Source: Leuconostoc gelidum subsp. gelidum KCTC 3527
Lineage (GTDB): Bacteria > Bacillota > Bacilli > Lactobacillales > Lactobacillaceae
DNA length: 64,000 nucleotides
Assembly: GCF_000166715.1 (NCBI RefSeq)
Contig: NZ_AEMI01000016.1
Location: forward strand, 62,001 to 126,000
Reading direction: 5' to 3'
The notes under the pieces: model-generated
The model's input: only the letters and a program-made list of their open reading frames with translations
What the model was told of the DNA's origin: nothing
The model's database searches: none
In this document: in pieces, positions 51,380 to 60,825 of the stretch
Numbering within the stretch: the stretch's first letter is position 1
Layout of the letters: the number at the start of each line of letters is the position of its first letter
Position numbers and translations under genes: made by a program

Positions 51380-51754
51380 TTATTCCTCCAGAATATAATT
51401 TTTAGTAAAATAAAAGACCTTAGTCACCTGATTGGTTTTAGGGTCGTTTATATGTGATTTAGATTGGGTCATGTGCCAATCGTTTCGTTCTAACAAACGA
51501 GCAACCTTGATTTCAATATCAATAATAGATTGATTGAAATTAATGCCATAAAATATCTGTAATTCGACACCATAATTTAAATTTCTGAAACGGTTGTTAG
51601 CTCTCTTGTCTAAATCATTAACCGTTTCAGTGATTAATATAGTGGTTGATTGCACATCTTTTAAATATTCTTCGTCAATACTGTTAACAAATATGGCATC
51701 AGCGAATTTCAATGTTTGTAGCAAATCGTCTACTTCATAAATTGGTAATATCAT
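51380..51754 (-). CDS. Tail terminator-like phage protein (DUF806-like)
   Basis: A 124-residue protein directly before the major tail gene (IYEVDDLLQTLKFADAIFV, then NYGVELQIFYGIN and KVFYFTKNYILEE). The size, position and alternating beta/alpha pattern match DUF806-type neck or tail-terminator proteins of Lactobacillales phages. Start overlaps the previous stop by four bases. Confidence 0.7.
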   Translation of the reverse strand: MILPIYEVDDLLQTLKFADAIFVNSIDEEYLKDVQSTTILITETVNDLDKRANNRFRNLNYGVELQIFYGINFNQSIIDIEIKVARLLERNDWHMTQSKSHINDPKTNQVTKVFYFTKNYILEE

Positions 51755-52170
51755 AATACCTTGCCTTTCAGTAGCCGACGGTACTCAGCGTACTGTGCCG
51801 CTAAAACAGCATGGCGTGAGTTGCGCCTTGTATTATCAACAAAATGGTCACCGACTATGAACTTCGTCCCGTCATTTAGTAGACGAGCCACACGCGCATG
51901 GTTAATACCTTTTTTAGTGAACCCAACTAATGATGAACCATCTCGAATGTAATCAATGTTGGTATTTGATACCACAATTGAGTCAGCTAGGTGATTAACA
52001 TTGCTAGTATTTTTGTGGTCATCATCATAGTGTTTCGCTTTAGTCACTTCGTGTAGCTCTTTTTCGTAAACAGCCGCACCAGCTAACGTTATTTTTTGAC
52101 GTTGTTTGAGATTAGGCACTAGTTTATTCACACCAAGTAGCCATTCATCTAACGCTTTATCAAGTTCCAT
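51751..52170 (-). CDS. HK97 gp10-like head-tail joining protein
   Basis: About 139 residues from the ATG at 52170 (preceded by GGGGGT); the frame is open to 52260, but that extension overlaps the previous gene out of context. Motifs typical of HK97 gp10: LKQRQKITLAGAAVYEKEL, VGFTKKGINHARVARLLNDG and NTRRNSRHAVLAAQ. It is a neck component between closure protein and tail terminator. Confidence 0.78.
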   Translation of the reverse strand: MELDKALDEWLLGVNKLVPNLKQRQKITLAGAAVYEKELHEVTKAKHYDDDHKNTSNVNHLADSIVVSNTNIDYIRDGSSLVGFTKKGINHARVARLLNDGTKFIVGDHFVDNTRRNSRHAVLAAQYAEYRRLLKGKVL

Positions 52171-52531
52171 CAAACACCCCCAGTGGTTCCTTGGTAATTG
52201 TGATGTAATCAAACTTAATTGGACTGTTACTTTCATCAGCAGAGATATATTTAATATCATGAACTTTACCAGTTTTTACGAACCTAACCTTTAAGTTCTC
52301 TGAAAGCTCCATATTGTGCCTTACAGCGATTATTTTAGTTTCTTGTATATCTGTACCAAAAATAGTATCAGACTGCGTTATCGAGCGACTACGGGGCGCA
52401 AAACGCATTTGATGACTAACAGATACAAATATCTTCTTTTTGCCGCCTGTATTTTGATTATCAACACTCTTTATCGTCCCAAATTCGACTTTGCCAATAA
52501 AATTACTAGGTTTTAACTTCCCACTAACCAT
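52160..52531 (-). CDS. Phage head closure protein (gp16/H-T join family)
   Basis: 123 residues with the beta-rich SPP1 gp16-like pattern (GTIKSVDNQNTGGKKKIFVS, ITQSDTIFGTDIQETKIIAVRH, KVHDIKYISADES). Overlaps neighbours on both sides by about 8-11 bases, as usual in this cassette. It closes the head pore after packaging. Confidence 0.8.
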   Translation of the reverse strand: MVSGKLKPSNFIGKVEFGTIKSVDNQNTGGKKKIFVSVSHQMRFAPRSRSITQSDTIFGTDIQETKIIAVRHNMELSENLKVRFVKTGKVHDIKYISADESNSPIKFDYITITKEPLGVFDGT

Positions 52532-52850
52532 TTGGCTTACCTACCTTCCATCTGATTTTGTTCAGCATGTACTGGTAAGACTTAGGATAGGCGATTTGCT
52601 GACCAGATAAAGCACCACGGTTGTAATAGTTGAAATCAACTAGCGTTCTAACTGCTTGGTTGAAAATAGTTAACTTTCGATATTCTTCGATATCAATTGA
52701 GCTATCAATCGAACCACGTGCATCTTCTTCGGCATAGGCAATTAATTCTTTTAGAATATCGTCATCACCATCGATAGCGAGATAATCTTGCATATTTTCA
52801 GCCGTAACGCCTGTTGACGGCGCACGGGGTGCATTTGTTTCATCTGCCAT
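52524..52850 (-). CDS. Head-tail connector protein (gp6-like)
   Basis: 108 residues with the short helical connector pattern (NMQDYLAIDGDDDILKELIAYAEEDARG, then IFNQAVRTLVDFNYYNRG). AAGGAG precedes the ATG. It lies directly after the capsid gene and joins portal and closure protein. Confidence 0.82.
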   Translation of the reverse strand: MADETNAPRAPSTGVTAENMQDYLAIDGDDDILKELIAYAEEDARGSIDSSIDIEEYRKLTIFNQAVRTLVDFNYYNRGALSGQQIAYPKSYQYMLNKIRWKVGKPNG

Positions 52851-52860
52851 GTGCTACTCC

Positions 52861-54018
52861 TTACTTTCCGTCTCCTGCAGGTACAGTATCAGTGTTAGTA
52901 ATGAAATATCCAGCGTTGGCATCTGCTTGAGAAACACCAAAACGGAATGCCCCACCTAATAGTTGTCCATAAATGTGGTCATCTTTCCAAGCTAATGAAA
53001 CCTGGTTACGGTCAGCAAACAATACTCCTCGCTTCAAGTCCCCGATAAATGCCACTTGGTCTTCATCCGCTCCAAGCAAATCATCATCAACAACATAAAT
53101 AGGCATACCTAACAATGTTTCACCCGCCGTATTAGCAACAGATGCTGATGATTCTTGTAACAAGTAACGTCCATTCTTGTCTTTCAAAGTATCAACAACG
53201 TTGTAAAATGATTGGCTTGCAACAATTGCGCGACGGTAAGCTCGATCTAAGTCAACATTTTTGATGTGCTTGATTTGGTCTACCAAAGTTTCTGTTGCAG
53301 TAGCCTTAGCTGTAAACTTCTTCAATACTGGGGCGATTAACTCATTGTAAGTGTTAACTTTTTGTTCGCCCATATTTTGTGTCACAATACCGGTCACATC
53401 AACAGCGGCATCAGCAATTGATTCTTCTGAAATCGGAATTTCACCACGATATGTGTCAACGCTCCATGCCACGTCTTGAAATTCAGGAGCAGCAAGCGCA
53501 GGGTTAGCTACTAATTCTGCAACTGTGTGGAAACGATTAGTTGCACGTTTCAAGATTGGATATTTTCCACTTTTGGTTGTAACAGGCACCTTAGTTACTA
53601 ATGTTGACAAGTCGACTACCGAGTTAATCTCAGCAGATGGATCATAAATAATAGATTCAGGAATCAACAACTCAACTTCTGTAGAAGAAACTTGTTGTGA
53701 TGCATCTTTAATGACACCATTCTTGTGAACGAAGTCATTGATGGCAATTTTCTTTTCCTTTAGATCTTTAATCTTATTATCAAGAATATTAGTTTTCTTG
53801 CCCTCTACCTTTGGTTCTGGTTCAACGTCTTCAAAACTCTTTAGTTGAGCATTCAAAACATCACGGCGTGTCTTGGCACCTGACAATTCATCTTGTGTCT
53901 TCTTGATGTCTTCAATTGAAGATTTATCATCAATTGTCATATTGTTCAATTTAGCATTTAAATCAGATGCCTTAGAGCTGGCATCGCGAAACGCTGCTTC
54001 AAGTTGTTCTTTAGTCAT
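52861..54018 (-). CDS. HK97-type major capsid protein
   Basis: 385 residues: an N-terminal coiled-coil scaffold/delta segment (about 1-105; ASDLNAKLNNMTIDDKSSIE) followed by the HK97 fold with an E-loop region (VTTKSGKYPILKRATNRFHTV), AWSVDTYRGEIPISEESI and a late GLGV-like end. The protease upstream would remove the N-terminal segment during maturation. Confidence 0.9.
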   Translation of the reverse strand: MTKEQLEAAFRDASSKASDLNAKLNNMTIDDKSSIEDIKKTQDELSGAKTRRDVLNAQLKSFEDVEPEPKVEGKKTNILDNKIKDLKEKKIAINDFVHKNGVIKDASQQVSSTEVELLIPESIIYDPSAEINSVVDLSTLVTKVPVTTKSGKYPILKRATNRFHTVAELVANPALAAPEFQDVAWSVDTYRGEIPISEESIADAAVDVTGIVTQNMGEQKVNTYNELIAPVLKKFTAKATATETLVDQIKHIKNVDLDRAYRRAIVASQSFYNVVDTLKDKNGRYLLQESSASVANTAGETLLGMPIYVVDDDLLGADEDQVAFIGDLKRGVLFADRNQVSLAWKDDHIYGQLLGGAFRFGVSQADANAGYFITNTDTVPAGDGK

Positions 54019-54021
54019 GTG

Positions 54022-54717
54022 TTATTCTCCTCCATTTAAAATAGCCAACTTAGCTTGCACGAGTTTGTCGTGTTCACTAGGTTGACTATTAGTTGCGTTG
54101 TTCTTTAATTCTTTATTCTCACCGATTAATTTTTTTACTCGATTGAGAATTTTTTGTGGTAATACGGCACTAATCGAGTTGGTAACTGGCTCCTTTTCAA
54201 ACGTCATTAATTCATCAACTAGCCCAAGTTCTAATGCATCATCTGCTCCAATCCATGACTCCTTATCCATCAAGTCTAAGAACTCATCAACTGGACGACC
54301 TGTTTTGACTGAATATGCTTTTGCAATCGCCTTATCGGTAGATTTAAGAGCATTGGACGTTTTATCTAGCTCATTGTGGTTCCCAGTTGCGTAAGTTGAG
54401 GCATTATGAATCATCAACTGAGCAACTGGTGATATTTGGACGGTATCACCAGCCATTGCGATAATTGAAGCGGCACTATATGCCGAACTCTCAATTTGAG
54501 TAACTACCTTACCTGAATAATTGCGTAATGCCGTGTAAATTTCATTAGCAGCATCAACTTCTCCACCCCCTGAATTAATTCCGATTTCAACATCAGAACC
54601 ATCAGCTGGTAGATTATCAAGAATATCAGCAGGTGAAGTGACGGTCATTCCTAACCAATCACGGTAAATTTCTGCATCATCGTTATTAGTGATCATGCCA
54701 TTAACATCTAATTTCAT
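54022..54717 (-). CDS. ClpP-like prohead protease
   Basis: A 231-residue ClpP-fold protease: INSGGGEVDAANEIY, catalytic Ser84 in YSAASIIAMAG and His104 in LMIHNAS; an Asp probably lies in the GRPVDEFLDLMD region. Between portal and capsid genes, as in HK97-like phages with S14-type maturation proteases. Its start overlaps the portal stop by four bases. Confidence 0.9.
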   Translation of the reverse strand: MKLDVNGMITNNDDAEIYRDWLGMTVTSPADILDNLPADGSDVEIGINSGGGEVDAANEIYTALRNYSGKVVTQIESSAYSAASIIAMAGDTVQISPVAQLMIHNASTYATGNHNELDKTSNALKSTDKAIAKAYSVKTGRPVDEFLDLMDKESWIGADDALELGLVDELMTFEKEPVTNSISAVLPQKILNRVKKLIGENKELKNNATNSQPSEHDKLVQAKLAILNGGE

Positions 54718-55865
54718 TCACTATCTCCTTTCTCCTGATTTGGTGCAGCTGGCGCAATATAGATAGGCAAGTTAGATGGCAGTACACCGAACTTTTTAAG
54801 CATAAATTCAGCCTGTGCTTGTCCTATTGTCCCTACCTTGACCATGTCGTTTATTTTGTCGATCCTCGTTGAATCATCAATATATTGCATGTCAAGTGAC
54901 AAGTCTGCTGCATTCATTTTCAAGGCAATTTCATCAATCTCTGGTGCAACATAGCTGATTAGATTTTCATAGTACAGGTTTTTAATCTGTTGACTGTTGC
55001 TATGCTGACTTTCTGTTCTGTTACCACCCCCTAACATATCCACCGGCACACCAAACGCCTTACTAATTTGACTAGCTGAGTACTCCGCATTGTTGTTCAA
55101 TGCCTTAAATACATCAGCTTTCATCTCAAATTGGCTAAACGTCGAGTTAGAATCAAGCACCATTAACCGGCCACTATTAGCGCCATTGTTTGCCTTTTCA
55201 AACGCTTCACGCGCTGCATCAGCATCACCTTGTTCAAGTAATGCATTACTAATCTGCAATACAGAAGTTGGCGTGATACGATTTTTAATCAGGTTCAAAC
55301 TCTGATCTGCACTTGCTTTTGAAACAGTTAACTCATTTGATAAACTCTCTAATGGCGACATCCCCACAAGATACTGATAAGTCGCATCAGGCATTAACCT
55401 GAAATGCAATATCTCATCTTGTGTTAGTTTCCGTTCAGGATGATTATTGTATTCAGATAGCGTATAAACCGCACCTTGGTTAGCATTATCAATATCAATA
55501 CTGATAATTGAAGATGGCGGTATCTGTTCCAAGTAATCTAAATCAAGTGGAACATAAGCATTACCACTCAATAGCAATTGGATGATGATTCCTTGCCAAA
55601 ATGAAAAACGACCAATCAACCGAGATGGCTGATTAAGTCGTTCACTGACATATGTGTTTTCAGTTTTGAATTTAGCACTAGCAATATCACTGGCTATACG
55701 GTTGATAACACTGAAAATATCACTGTTTTTCAATGCGTTTGCACCACTAACGTAGCCAACTGGTAACCCGGCTATTTGAGAAATGATAGGATCGTATCCA
55801 TGTGTTGCGGGGTAGGACGTATCACTAATCTTATGTTGTCGATTTCTCGAAGTCATTAAGCCCAT
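54714..55865 (-). CDS. Portal protein (HK97 family)
   Basis: 383 residues with portal signatures: SDIFSVINRIASDIASAKF, FWQGIIIQLLLSGNAYVPL, EILHFRLMPD and AKAFGVPVDMLGG. Position between terminase and protease confirms the role as head vertex ring and DNA channel. In-frame ATG codons at the very start leave a two-to-three residue uncertainty. Confidence 0.92.
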   Translation of the reverse strand: MGLMTSRNRQHKISDTSYPATHGYDPIISQIAGLPVGYVSGANALKNSDIFSVINRIASDIASAKFKTENTYVSERLNQPSRLIGRFSFWQGIIIQLLLSGNAYVPLDLDYLEQIPPSSIISIDIDNANQGAVYTLSEYNNHPERKLTQDEILHFRLMPDATYQYLVGMSPLESLSNELTVSKASADQSLNLIKNRITPTSVLQISNALLEQGDADAAREAFEKANNGANSGRLMVLDSNSTFSQFEMKADVFKALNNNAEYSASQISKAFGVPVDMLGGGNRTESQHSNSQQIKNLYYENLISYVAPEIDEIALKMNAADLSLDMQYIDDSTRIDKINDMVKVGTIGQAQAEFMLKKFGVLPSNLPIYIAPAAPNQEKGDSE

Positions 55866-55869
55866 TCAT

Positions 55870-56058
55870 TTACTCCATCCCTTCTTTATCAAGCGTTACC
55901 GCCATGATGACCAGTGAGACACCAGTAGCAATAAAACCGACAATAAAATTAAAATAAAAAGCACCAATATCAATTAGTGCAATCCCTGAAATAAATAAAA
56001 TAACGCTTAATAGGTTCTGCCAAATAGCAGTAATAAATTTTGTAAAGTTTTTTATCAT
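55870..56058 (-). CDS. DUF1056 family small membrane protein
   Basis: 62 residues with two hydrophobic segments (SVILFISGIALIDIGAFYF and FIVGFIATGVSLVIMAV). The position between terminase and portal is that of DUF1056 proteins in siphoviruses of Lactobacillales. Function unknown. ATGA overlap with terminase. Confidence 0.75.
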   Translation of the reverse strand: MIKNFTKFITAIWQNLLSVILFISGIALIDIGAFYFNFIVGFIATGVSLVIMAVTLDKEGME

Positions 56059-57935
56059 CCGAACATCCTCTTGAAATAATCTTTCTTTTCTTCATGGGTC
56101 AAGTCATTGTATGGGTTATAATTATCATCTTTGAAATCTTCAAAATAGAATTGCGCGCCTGTGTGAGCACTAATCAAGGCATCAGACGTATCGATGTGAT
56201 CACTAGTTCTATTCAAGCGGTCAATCTTAACTGCGCCACCTCTATCTTCAATCAACACAGCGTTCGTAAACCCATCAATTATCAGTGGGTCATTTAATAT
56301 TGAAGCCTTGCCATTAATAAATTGCGCTTGCAAATCTTTAGTCGGATTAGATAACACTTGTGAGTTTGGTCTAACGGTGGATACCGGCCACTCATCGTGG
56401 TAATTAACAAGACGTTTCAATATCCAGTCTCCCAAGTTAGGGTCTAATGCTATCATCTTAACCTTTAAATCATTGTCAGCAATGAAATTTTCCAGCCAAT
56501 GATAGACTTGGTCTTTATCAATCGTTCCCTCTGGACTTCTAGTAACTTCGCACAGCCCTTGTTTTTCCAGTTCGCGATAATTCAGGCCATCTTGTTTTTC
56601 CTTAGCTTCAATCGTCTTAGCTTGTGCAAAAGGAATAAAACTAAATTGCTTGCAGAAATACTTATCACTTTTTAACTCACGATAAGGGAAAATAAAGCCA
56701 AATGACGTATTATCATTAGTTTGACTGCCATCGAATCCAATGTAGACATCACGACCGTGGATATCAAAATCATCAATGATGTTTTTTTGAATATTTTCGA
56801 GCGATAAGTAGCTATTTTGAAACTTACGGCTCCAAATATTGAGTGATTTATTGACAAATGTAGCAAGTTCGCCACTTCTATCGGCATCATCTCTATCCTT
56901 GATTAAACTTCCAAGAGCGGAATCGTAATCCTTTTTGCTCATTTCATTTAAGTTCGGGTTAGACTTAGCCCACGTTTCTGGATCAAACACTTCATTTTCG
57001 CTATCCTGCGAGTAAATCATTTGGAAAGTATTATCAGCCTCACGTAAATCATCTTGTTCCATGATCTTGCGCATTAAGTCTTGGTCTTTTTTAAATTTCA
57101 CCTTAGCGTTTGGATAGGCAGTAGATATCTTAACGAACATACGGTTTTTAATACCGTTTTGGCCTGATGTAATTTGGCGTAACGTTTCGTTTTTATTGGG
57201 TTTAAGATTACCAATTTCGTCATATATAGCGATGACATTATGAAATGAGTCAAAACCGCCACCCTCTGATGTTCCCTTACGAATTGTGTTCTTGCTGATA
57301 CGACCAATAACTTGTTGTGTTTGTGCATCAACATCATTTTCTTTGGCCCATTCTGAAAACTCCGGCATCTTCAATAGTTTTTTCGCTTGAATAGAAACAT
57401 CATTAAACAGTTTAGTGGCGTGTTCGCTATCGTAACTGGCGACCAGAAAATCTTGTGATGTCGCTTCAGCAGCCACCATAAAATAATAAAAGTTCATCAG
57501 CATTGAAGCAATGAACGTCTTTCCTTGCCGTCTAGCCTCGCTGAAATTAACTGTCGTATATCTAGTTCCATTTTCTTCAGTTCGCCAACCTATCACACTA
57601 TCTAACACGAAAGATTGGTTAATATATGGCTTTAGATTAACTTTAAAATTATCAGGGTTGGGAAGTATCCTAGTGAAACGTTCAATCATAGTGACGTAAT
57701 CAGGCTCATAATGATATGGAAAATCATCACTACGCTGTCTTCCTAGGTCCTGCATATGTCTGAAACAAGATAATTGCGCATCACGACCAGTAATGTATTT
57801 GTCGGTAAATAAGACATCATAAGCATATTGCGTAGCTGGATCATTATATTTATCTAAATAGCGTTTGTATCGTCTTTTTTCAGACTTAACAGCCGATTTA
57901 ATATTCGTAACGCCCACTAAATTAAATTTCTGCAC
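56055..57935 (-). CDS. terL: Terminase large subunit
   Basis: A 626-residue terminase: Walker A-like EARRQGKT (134-140), Walker B IAIYDE (D239, E240), coupling motif KISTAYPN, and a C-terminal RNase H-like nuclease beginning YIGFDGSQTN with later Asp residues (MIALDPN; TSDALISA). It packages DNA from concatemers with the small subunit upstream. Its start overlaps the terminase small gene by 14 bases. Confidence 0.95.
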   Translation of the reverse strand: MQKFNLVGVTNIKSAVKSEKRRYKRYLDKYNDPATQYAYDVLFTDKYITGRDAQLSCFRHMQDLGRQRSDDFPYHYEPDYVTMIERFTRILPNPDNFKVNLKPYINQSFVLDSVIGWRTEENGTRYTTVNFSEARRQGKTFIASMLMNFYYFMVAAEATSQDFLVASYDSEHATKLFNDVSIQAKKLLKMPEFSEWAKENDVDAQTQQVIGRISKNTIRKGTSEGGGFDSFHNVIAIYDEIGNLKPNKNETLRQITSGQNGIKNRMFVKISTAYPNAKVKFKKDQDLMRKIMEQDDLREADNTFQMIYSQDSENEVFDPETWAKSNPNLNEMSKKDYDSALGSLIKDRDDADRSGELATFVNKSLNIWSRKFQNSYLSLENIQKNIIDDFDIHGRDVYIGFDGSQTNDNTSFGFIFPYRELKSDKYFCKQFSFIPFAQAKTIEAKEKQDGLNYRELEKQGLCEVTRSPEGTIDKDQVYHWLENFIADNDLKVKMIALDPNLGDWILKRLVNYHDEWPVSTVRPNSQVLSNPTKDLQAQFINGKASILNDPLIIDGFTNAVLIEDRGGAVKIDRLNRTSDHIDTSDALISAHTGAQFYFEDFKDDNYNPYNDLTHEEKKDYFKRMFG

Positions 57936-58488
57936 CGAACTTCACCAACCTTAAACTGTCTTCTTTATCGCCATCTAAAACGGTTAAATCACTAGGTACT
58001 AATTGACCGGAACGAGAATCGAATGATAGTCCCAAGTCAACAGCTAATGATTTCAACGTCTTGATGCTGTCGTTCATTATTCCATAAGCTGGATTTTTCT
58101 TTGAGCGATCATACTTCGTTTCTTTTCCGACAACTAATTCTAGACCTGTTTCTTCATCTAATTCTGTCTTATCAACTTCATAGCTAACAAATATACCATT
58201 CTTTTGAACATCGGCTTCTGCCATTCTATATGTTGAATATAGCGAGCAGAACGATTCCAAATTAACAGTATCTATTTGTTTTATTGTTCCTAACTTTTTA
58301 AGATCAGGAACTAACTTTCGCCAAATTGTTACCCCATACCCATCCAAATGACGAGGGGGATTATCTTGCAGTTCATCAAGTTCATTCTGTTTGTCTTTGA
58401 ACTCTTGATTTCTTTCGCGACGGTCTGCCCGCAAGCCATCGTCCGTCCTTGTGGTTCTTTTCCTTCCAGAATTACGTTTATTTACCAA
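57922..58488 (-). CDS. terS: Terminase small subunit (P27 family)
   Basis: About 188 residues: a basic N-terminus (KRNSGRKRTTRTDDGLR), then P27-type PPRHLDGYGVTIWRKLVP and a helical middle, ending SLRLVKFGAEI. I use the TTG at 58488, eight nt after GGGGG; the frame is open to 58533. P27 subunits are typical of cos-packaging siphoviruses, and an HNH gene lies upstream. Confidence 0.88.
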   Translation of the reverse strand: MVNKRNSGRKRTTRTDDGLRADRRERNQEFKDKQNELDELQDNPPRHLDGYGVTIWRKLVPDLKKLGTIKQIDTVNLESFCSLYSTYRMAEADVQKNGIFVSYEVDKTELDEETGLELVVGKETKYDRSKKNPAYGIMNDSIKTLKSLAVDLGLSFDSRSGQLVPSDLTVLDGDKEDSLRLVKFGAEI

Positions 58489-58740
58489 ACAATCATCCCC
58501 CTTCTTCAAAAGTTTGTGGTATAGTATAAACATATATAAATCACGTTAAGCGTTGATATAACAACGTTTCAAATTACAAAATAGCCCATTTGAAAACTTT
58601 TGATTTCGTCATTCGCAATAAATTAAGACGCCACCTTGTGACGCTTCCTCCAACAGCCCCCACCCGGGGGTATTTTTTTATTTAACGCGAACATTTTAAA
58701 CAAATATTAATTAAATACACTTATAAACACGTATGATAAT
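58489..58740. other. Non-coding stretch before terminase, candidate cos region
   Basis: No ORF is supported. It contains a strongly GC-rich island in AT-rich DNA: CCCCC-ACCC-GGGGG (about 58652-58665) with TATTTTTTT beyond, two GCGTC direct repeats at about 58629-58647 (minus strand) and a CGTTG/CAACG hairpin (about 58550-58567). In cos phages the cohesive-end site lies between HNH/small-terminase genes, so this is where cos should be. The cut site cannot be set by eye. Confidence 0.35.
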
Positions 58741-58908
58741 TTATTTAGCAATAAAATTTCCGTTTATAATAATTATTGATGAACCAGTCATTTGTCTTAT
58801 GTTTTCATAAAGATCATGAGCTTGTTCTTTACTAAGCGACGAAGCTGAAACGTTATAAACGACAAATGTATTTATTTTACTGATATAAGTAACATTTATA
58901 TTTTCCAC
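58741..58908 (-). CDS. Small phage protein (55 aa), GTG start
   Basis: A 55-residue ORF with GGAGGAAAAGAC directly before a GTG at 58908, an excellent initiation site. The product starts MENINVTYISKINTFVVYNV and has an amphipathic middle and a hydrophobic end. No family recognised. It lies between HNH and terminase genes. Confidence 0.6.
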   Translation of the reverse strand: MENINVTYISKINTFVVYNVSASSLSKEQAHDLYENIRQMTGSSIIIINGNFIAK

Positions 58909-59097
58909 GTCTTTTCCTCCTTATATATCTGTTCATAACTATCTAAGACAATCATTCAGCGACAACCAAACAGTCAAACATCATTAGCTAAGACAAAACA
59001 TGACAAAGTTAAACAGAAAGACAAATAGAATTGATAACAATATAAATATAGAAATGAACAACCAACAAATATAAATTACTTCAAACCATTTCATCAT
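58909..59097. other. Short gap after the HNH gene
   Basis: 189 nt with repeated short AACA/GACA-type stretches and no supported ORF. Except for the ribosome-binding site of the 58741 gene I see nothing in it. Confidence 0.4.
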
Positions 59098-59676
59098 TCA
59101 ATCTTCTTTCAACTTATCATCATGTCGCTTGATTGAATCAAGTATCCAATCGCGTGCTTCATCCTTACCCCATGACTTACTAGTATCTATGTTCTCAAGC
59201 ATTAACCCATCGGTGTAGACATCCTCTTCAAGCATCCCCTTGTACCAGTGACACCTCTTACAGATAACCCACAGGTTATCCTTATCTAATTGCTTACGTC
59301 TGTCTATCTTTCTGGGGATGATATGATCTACAACTAAGTAACCTTTGGTTGTGCTTGTACGTCCACAACACTCACACGTGAACAACGCCTGTTGCTTCAT
59401 ACCAGCTGATAGATGCTTCCATGTTTTGTTCATATAGAACTCATTAGCTTCCTTATCACGCTTATGCAGGTTGTACTCACGTTGTTGTCGCTTACGTTCA
59501 TAAGATGACTTAGGTTTGAACTCTGGCTTGGGTCGGTACATATCCTTGTGCGTGTCACAGTATGGGTTATCTTGTGCATATGGTATCGAGACGTGGCAGT
59601 TAGTCTTACGGCATATCTTTACTCTAGCCATATGCTTATACGCGTTCAGATATTGGCGTGCGGAAAGTTTCTTCAT
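59098..59676 (-). CDS. HNH endonuclease
   Basis: 192 residues with an N-terminal Cys/His cluster (ICRKTNCHVSIPYAQ...YCDTH) and a C-terminal HNH domain: CECCG, LVVDHIIPRK, NLWVICKRCHWYK. The two CxxC pairs bind structural zinc. HNH proteins next to terminase take part in cos cleavage and packaging. The start is uncertain: the first ATG overlaps the upstream gene by 41 bases, and an ATG at 59631 is an alternative without overlap. Confidence 0.88.
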   Translation of the reverse strand: MKKLSARQYLNAYKHMARVKICRKTNCHVSIPYAQDNPYCDTHKDMYRPKPEFKPKSSYERKRQQREYNLHKRDKEANEFYMNKTWKHLSAGMKQQALFTCECCGRTSTTKGYLVVDHIIPRKIDRRKQLDKDNLWVICKRCHWYKGMLEEDVYTDGLMLENIDTSKSWGKDEARDWILDSIKRHDDKLKED

Positions 59677-60274
59677 CTACGAATTGATGATATATACCTG
59701 AAGGCGTAGTTTGTTCAACGATTACATACCTTCCGAAAATATGACCTTCCACAATACGTGCCTTCAATCCATCAGCATCAAACACATATTTTTCTGGATT
59801 GGTAAGCAGTTCATCCGCGTCGACAATTACAAAGGTTCCATCTTCTAGAACTACAATATCTACACTTGGATTGCTTTCGTTAAATTTAATTGTGTTAACT
59901 ATGTTTTTATTAAAAATATATTTAATTTTAGAACTTCTAATAATGTATAGCGATTCTAATTTTTCTCGTTCGTTTTGCAAATCACGCTTCTTATTAAGGA
60001 TTTCTCCGTTAATTTCTTTTATGCTCATTTGTTCTAGTTCATGATTAGTCGGCACGTGTGTAGTATCTGTAACTTTAGCTTCTTCATCATCAATAGTATC
60101 AATGGTTGATTCCAGTCCATGACCATCACTTTGTGAGACTGAAAACTTATTACCATCCTTTATCACAACCACGCTGACATCATCAGTCTCAAACGAAATG
60201 CTATTTCCCTTAAGCAGAACGCCATCTTTCATAACTTCAATACCAGTTCCGTTTAATAACTTAATTTCTTTCAT
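59636..60274 (-). CDS. Phage hypothetical protein with coiled coil
   Basis: 212 residues, acidic and beta-rich at the N-terminus (LLNGTGIEVMKDGVLLKG), a coiled-coil middle (about 80-112; SIKEINGEILNKKRDLQNER) and a C-terminal beta segment repeated in style (VVLEDGTFVIVDADELL). AAGGAGA precedes the ATG. No family recognised. Confidence 0.7.
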   Translation of the reverse strand: MKEIKLLNGTGIEVMKDGVLLKGNSISFETDDVSVVVIKDGNKFSVSQSDGHGLESTIDTIDDEEAKVTDTTHVPTNHELEQMSIKEINGEILNKKRDLQNEREKLESLYIIRSSKIKYIFNKNIVNTIKFNESNPSVDIVVLEDGTFVIVDADELLTNPEKYVFDADGLKARIVEGHIFGRYVIVEQTTPSGIYHQFVDEETFRTPISERV

Positions 60275-60382
60275 GACTTTTCTCCTTGCGTGCTTGATAA
60301 TTTAGTAGTATCTAGGATAGGAATAATATGGGTATTCATGTATTTGTAGTCACGTTTGCCATCTACCCATACAATCGTTTCA

Positions 60383-60823
60383 TCATGACCACTCTTCCTC
60401 TTGTCTAGCTTTCATGCCAACCCTTCCTGCTCGTGCCATTGTTAACATATGCGTTAACTTTTTAACATCTCCACCTGTTGCTAATCTAGTACTGATTGAT
60501 ATTTCGCGAATATCCATGCCATCTAAACCACTGGCTGTACTAACAAATTTAACAATCCAACCGCCATTTACAGTTACCGTACTTCGTGAGCGTACTAATT
60601 TGACATCTTTGCTCGTTAATCGTTCGCTATCAGCATACTCTTGCATACTCATTTGAATATCTCTGTCATCTCTGCACAGAAATACATTTACTGTATCTTC
60701 CATATTTTTTATCTCCTCAATATAACTTGCGTCAGGACCCTCGATATAATGTGTAGCTTTAATTAAAAAACGTTCCAAAACGTCTCCAATAGCGTTAAAA
60801 ATGCTCCTAATTATTTTAAACAC
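60383..60823 (-). CDS. Phage hypothetical protein
   Basis: 146 residues from a GTG at 60823 that has AAGGAG six nt upstream; the longer frame to 60841 begins with TTG before that site and is rejected. N-terminal hydrophobic helix (FKIIRSIFNAIGDVLERFLI), then beta-rich region (VRSRSTVTVNGGWIVKFVS) and basic C-terminus. No family recognised. After its stop the +1 frame stays open to 60271. Confidence 0.65.
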   Translation of the reverse strand: MFKIIRSIFNAIGDVLERFLIKATHYIEGPDASYIEEIKNMEDTVNVFLCRDDRDIQMSMQEYADSERLTSKDVKLVRSRSTVTVNGGWIVKFVSTASGLDGMDIREISISTRLATGGDVKKLTHMLTMARAGRVGMKARQEEEWS

Positions 60824-60825
60824 GT

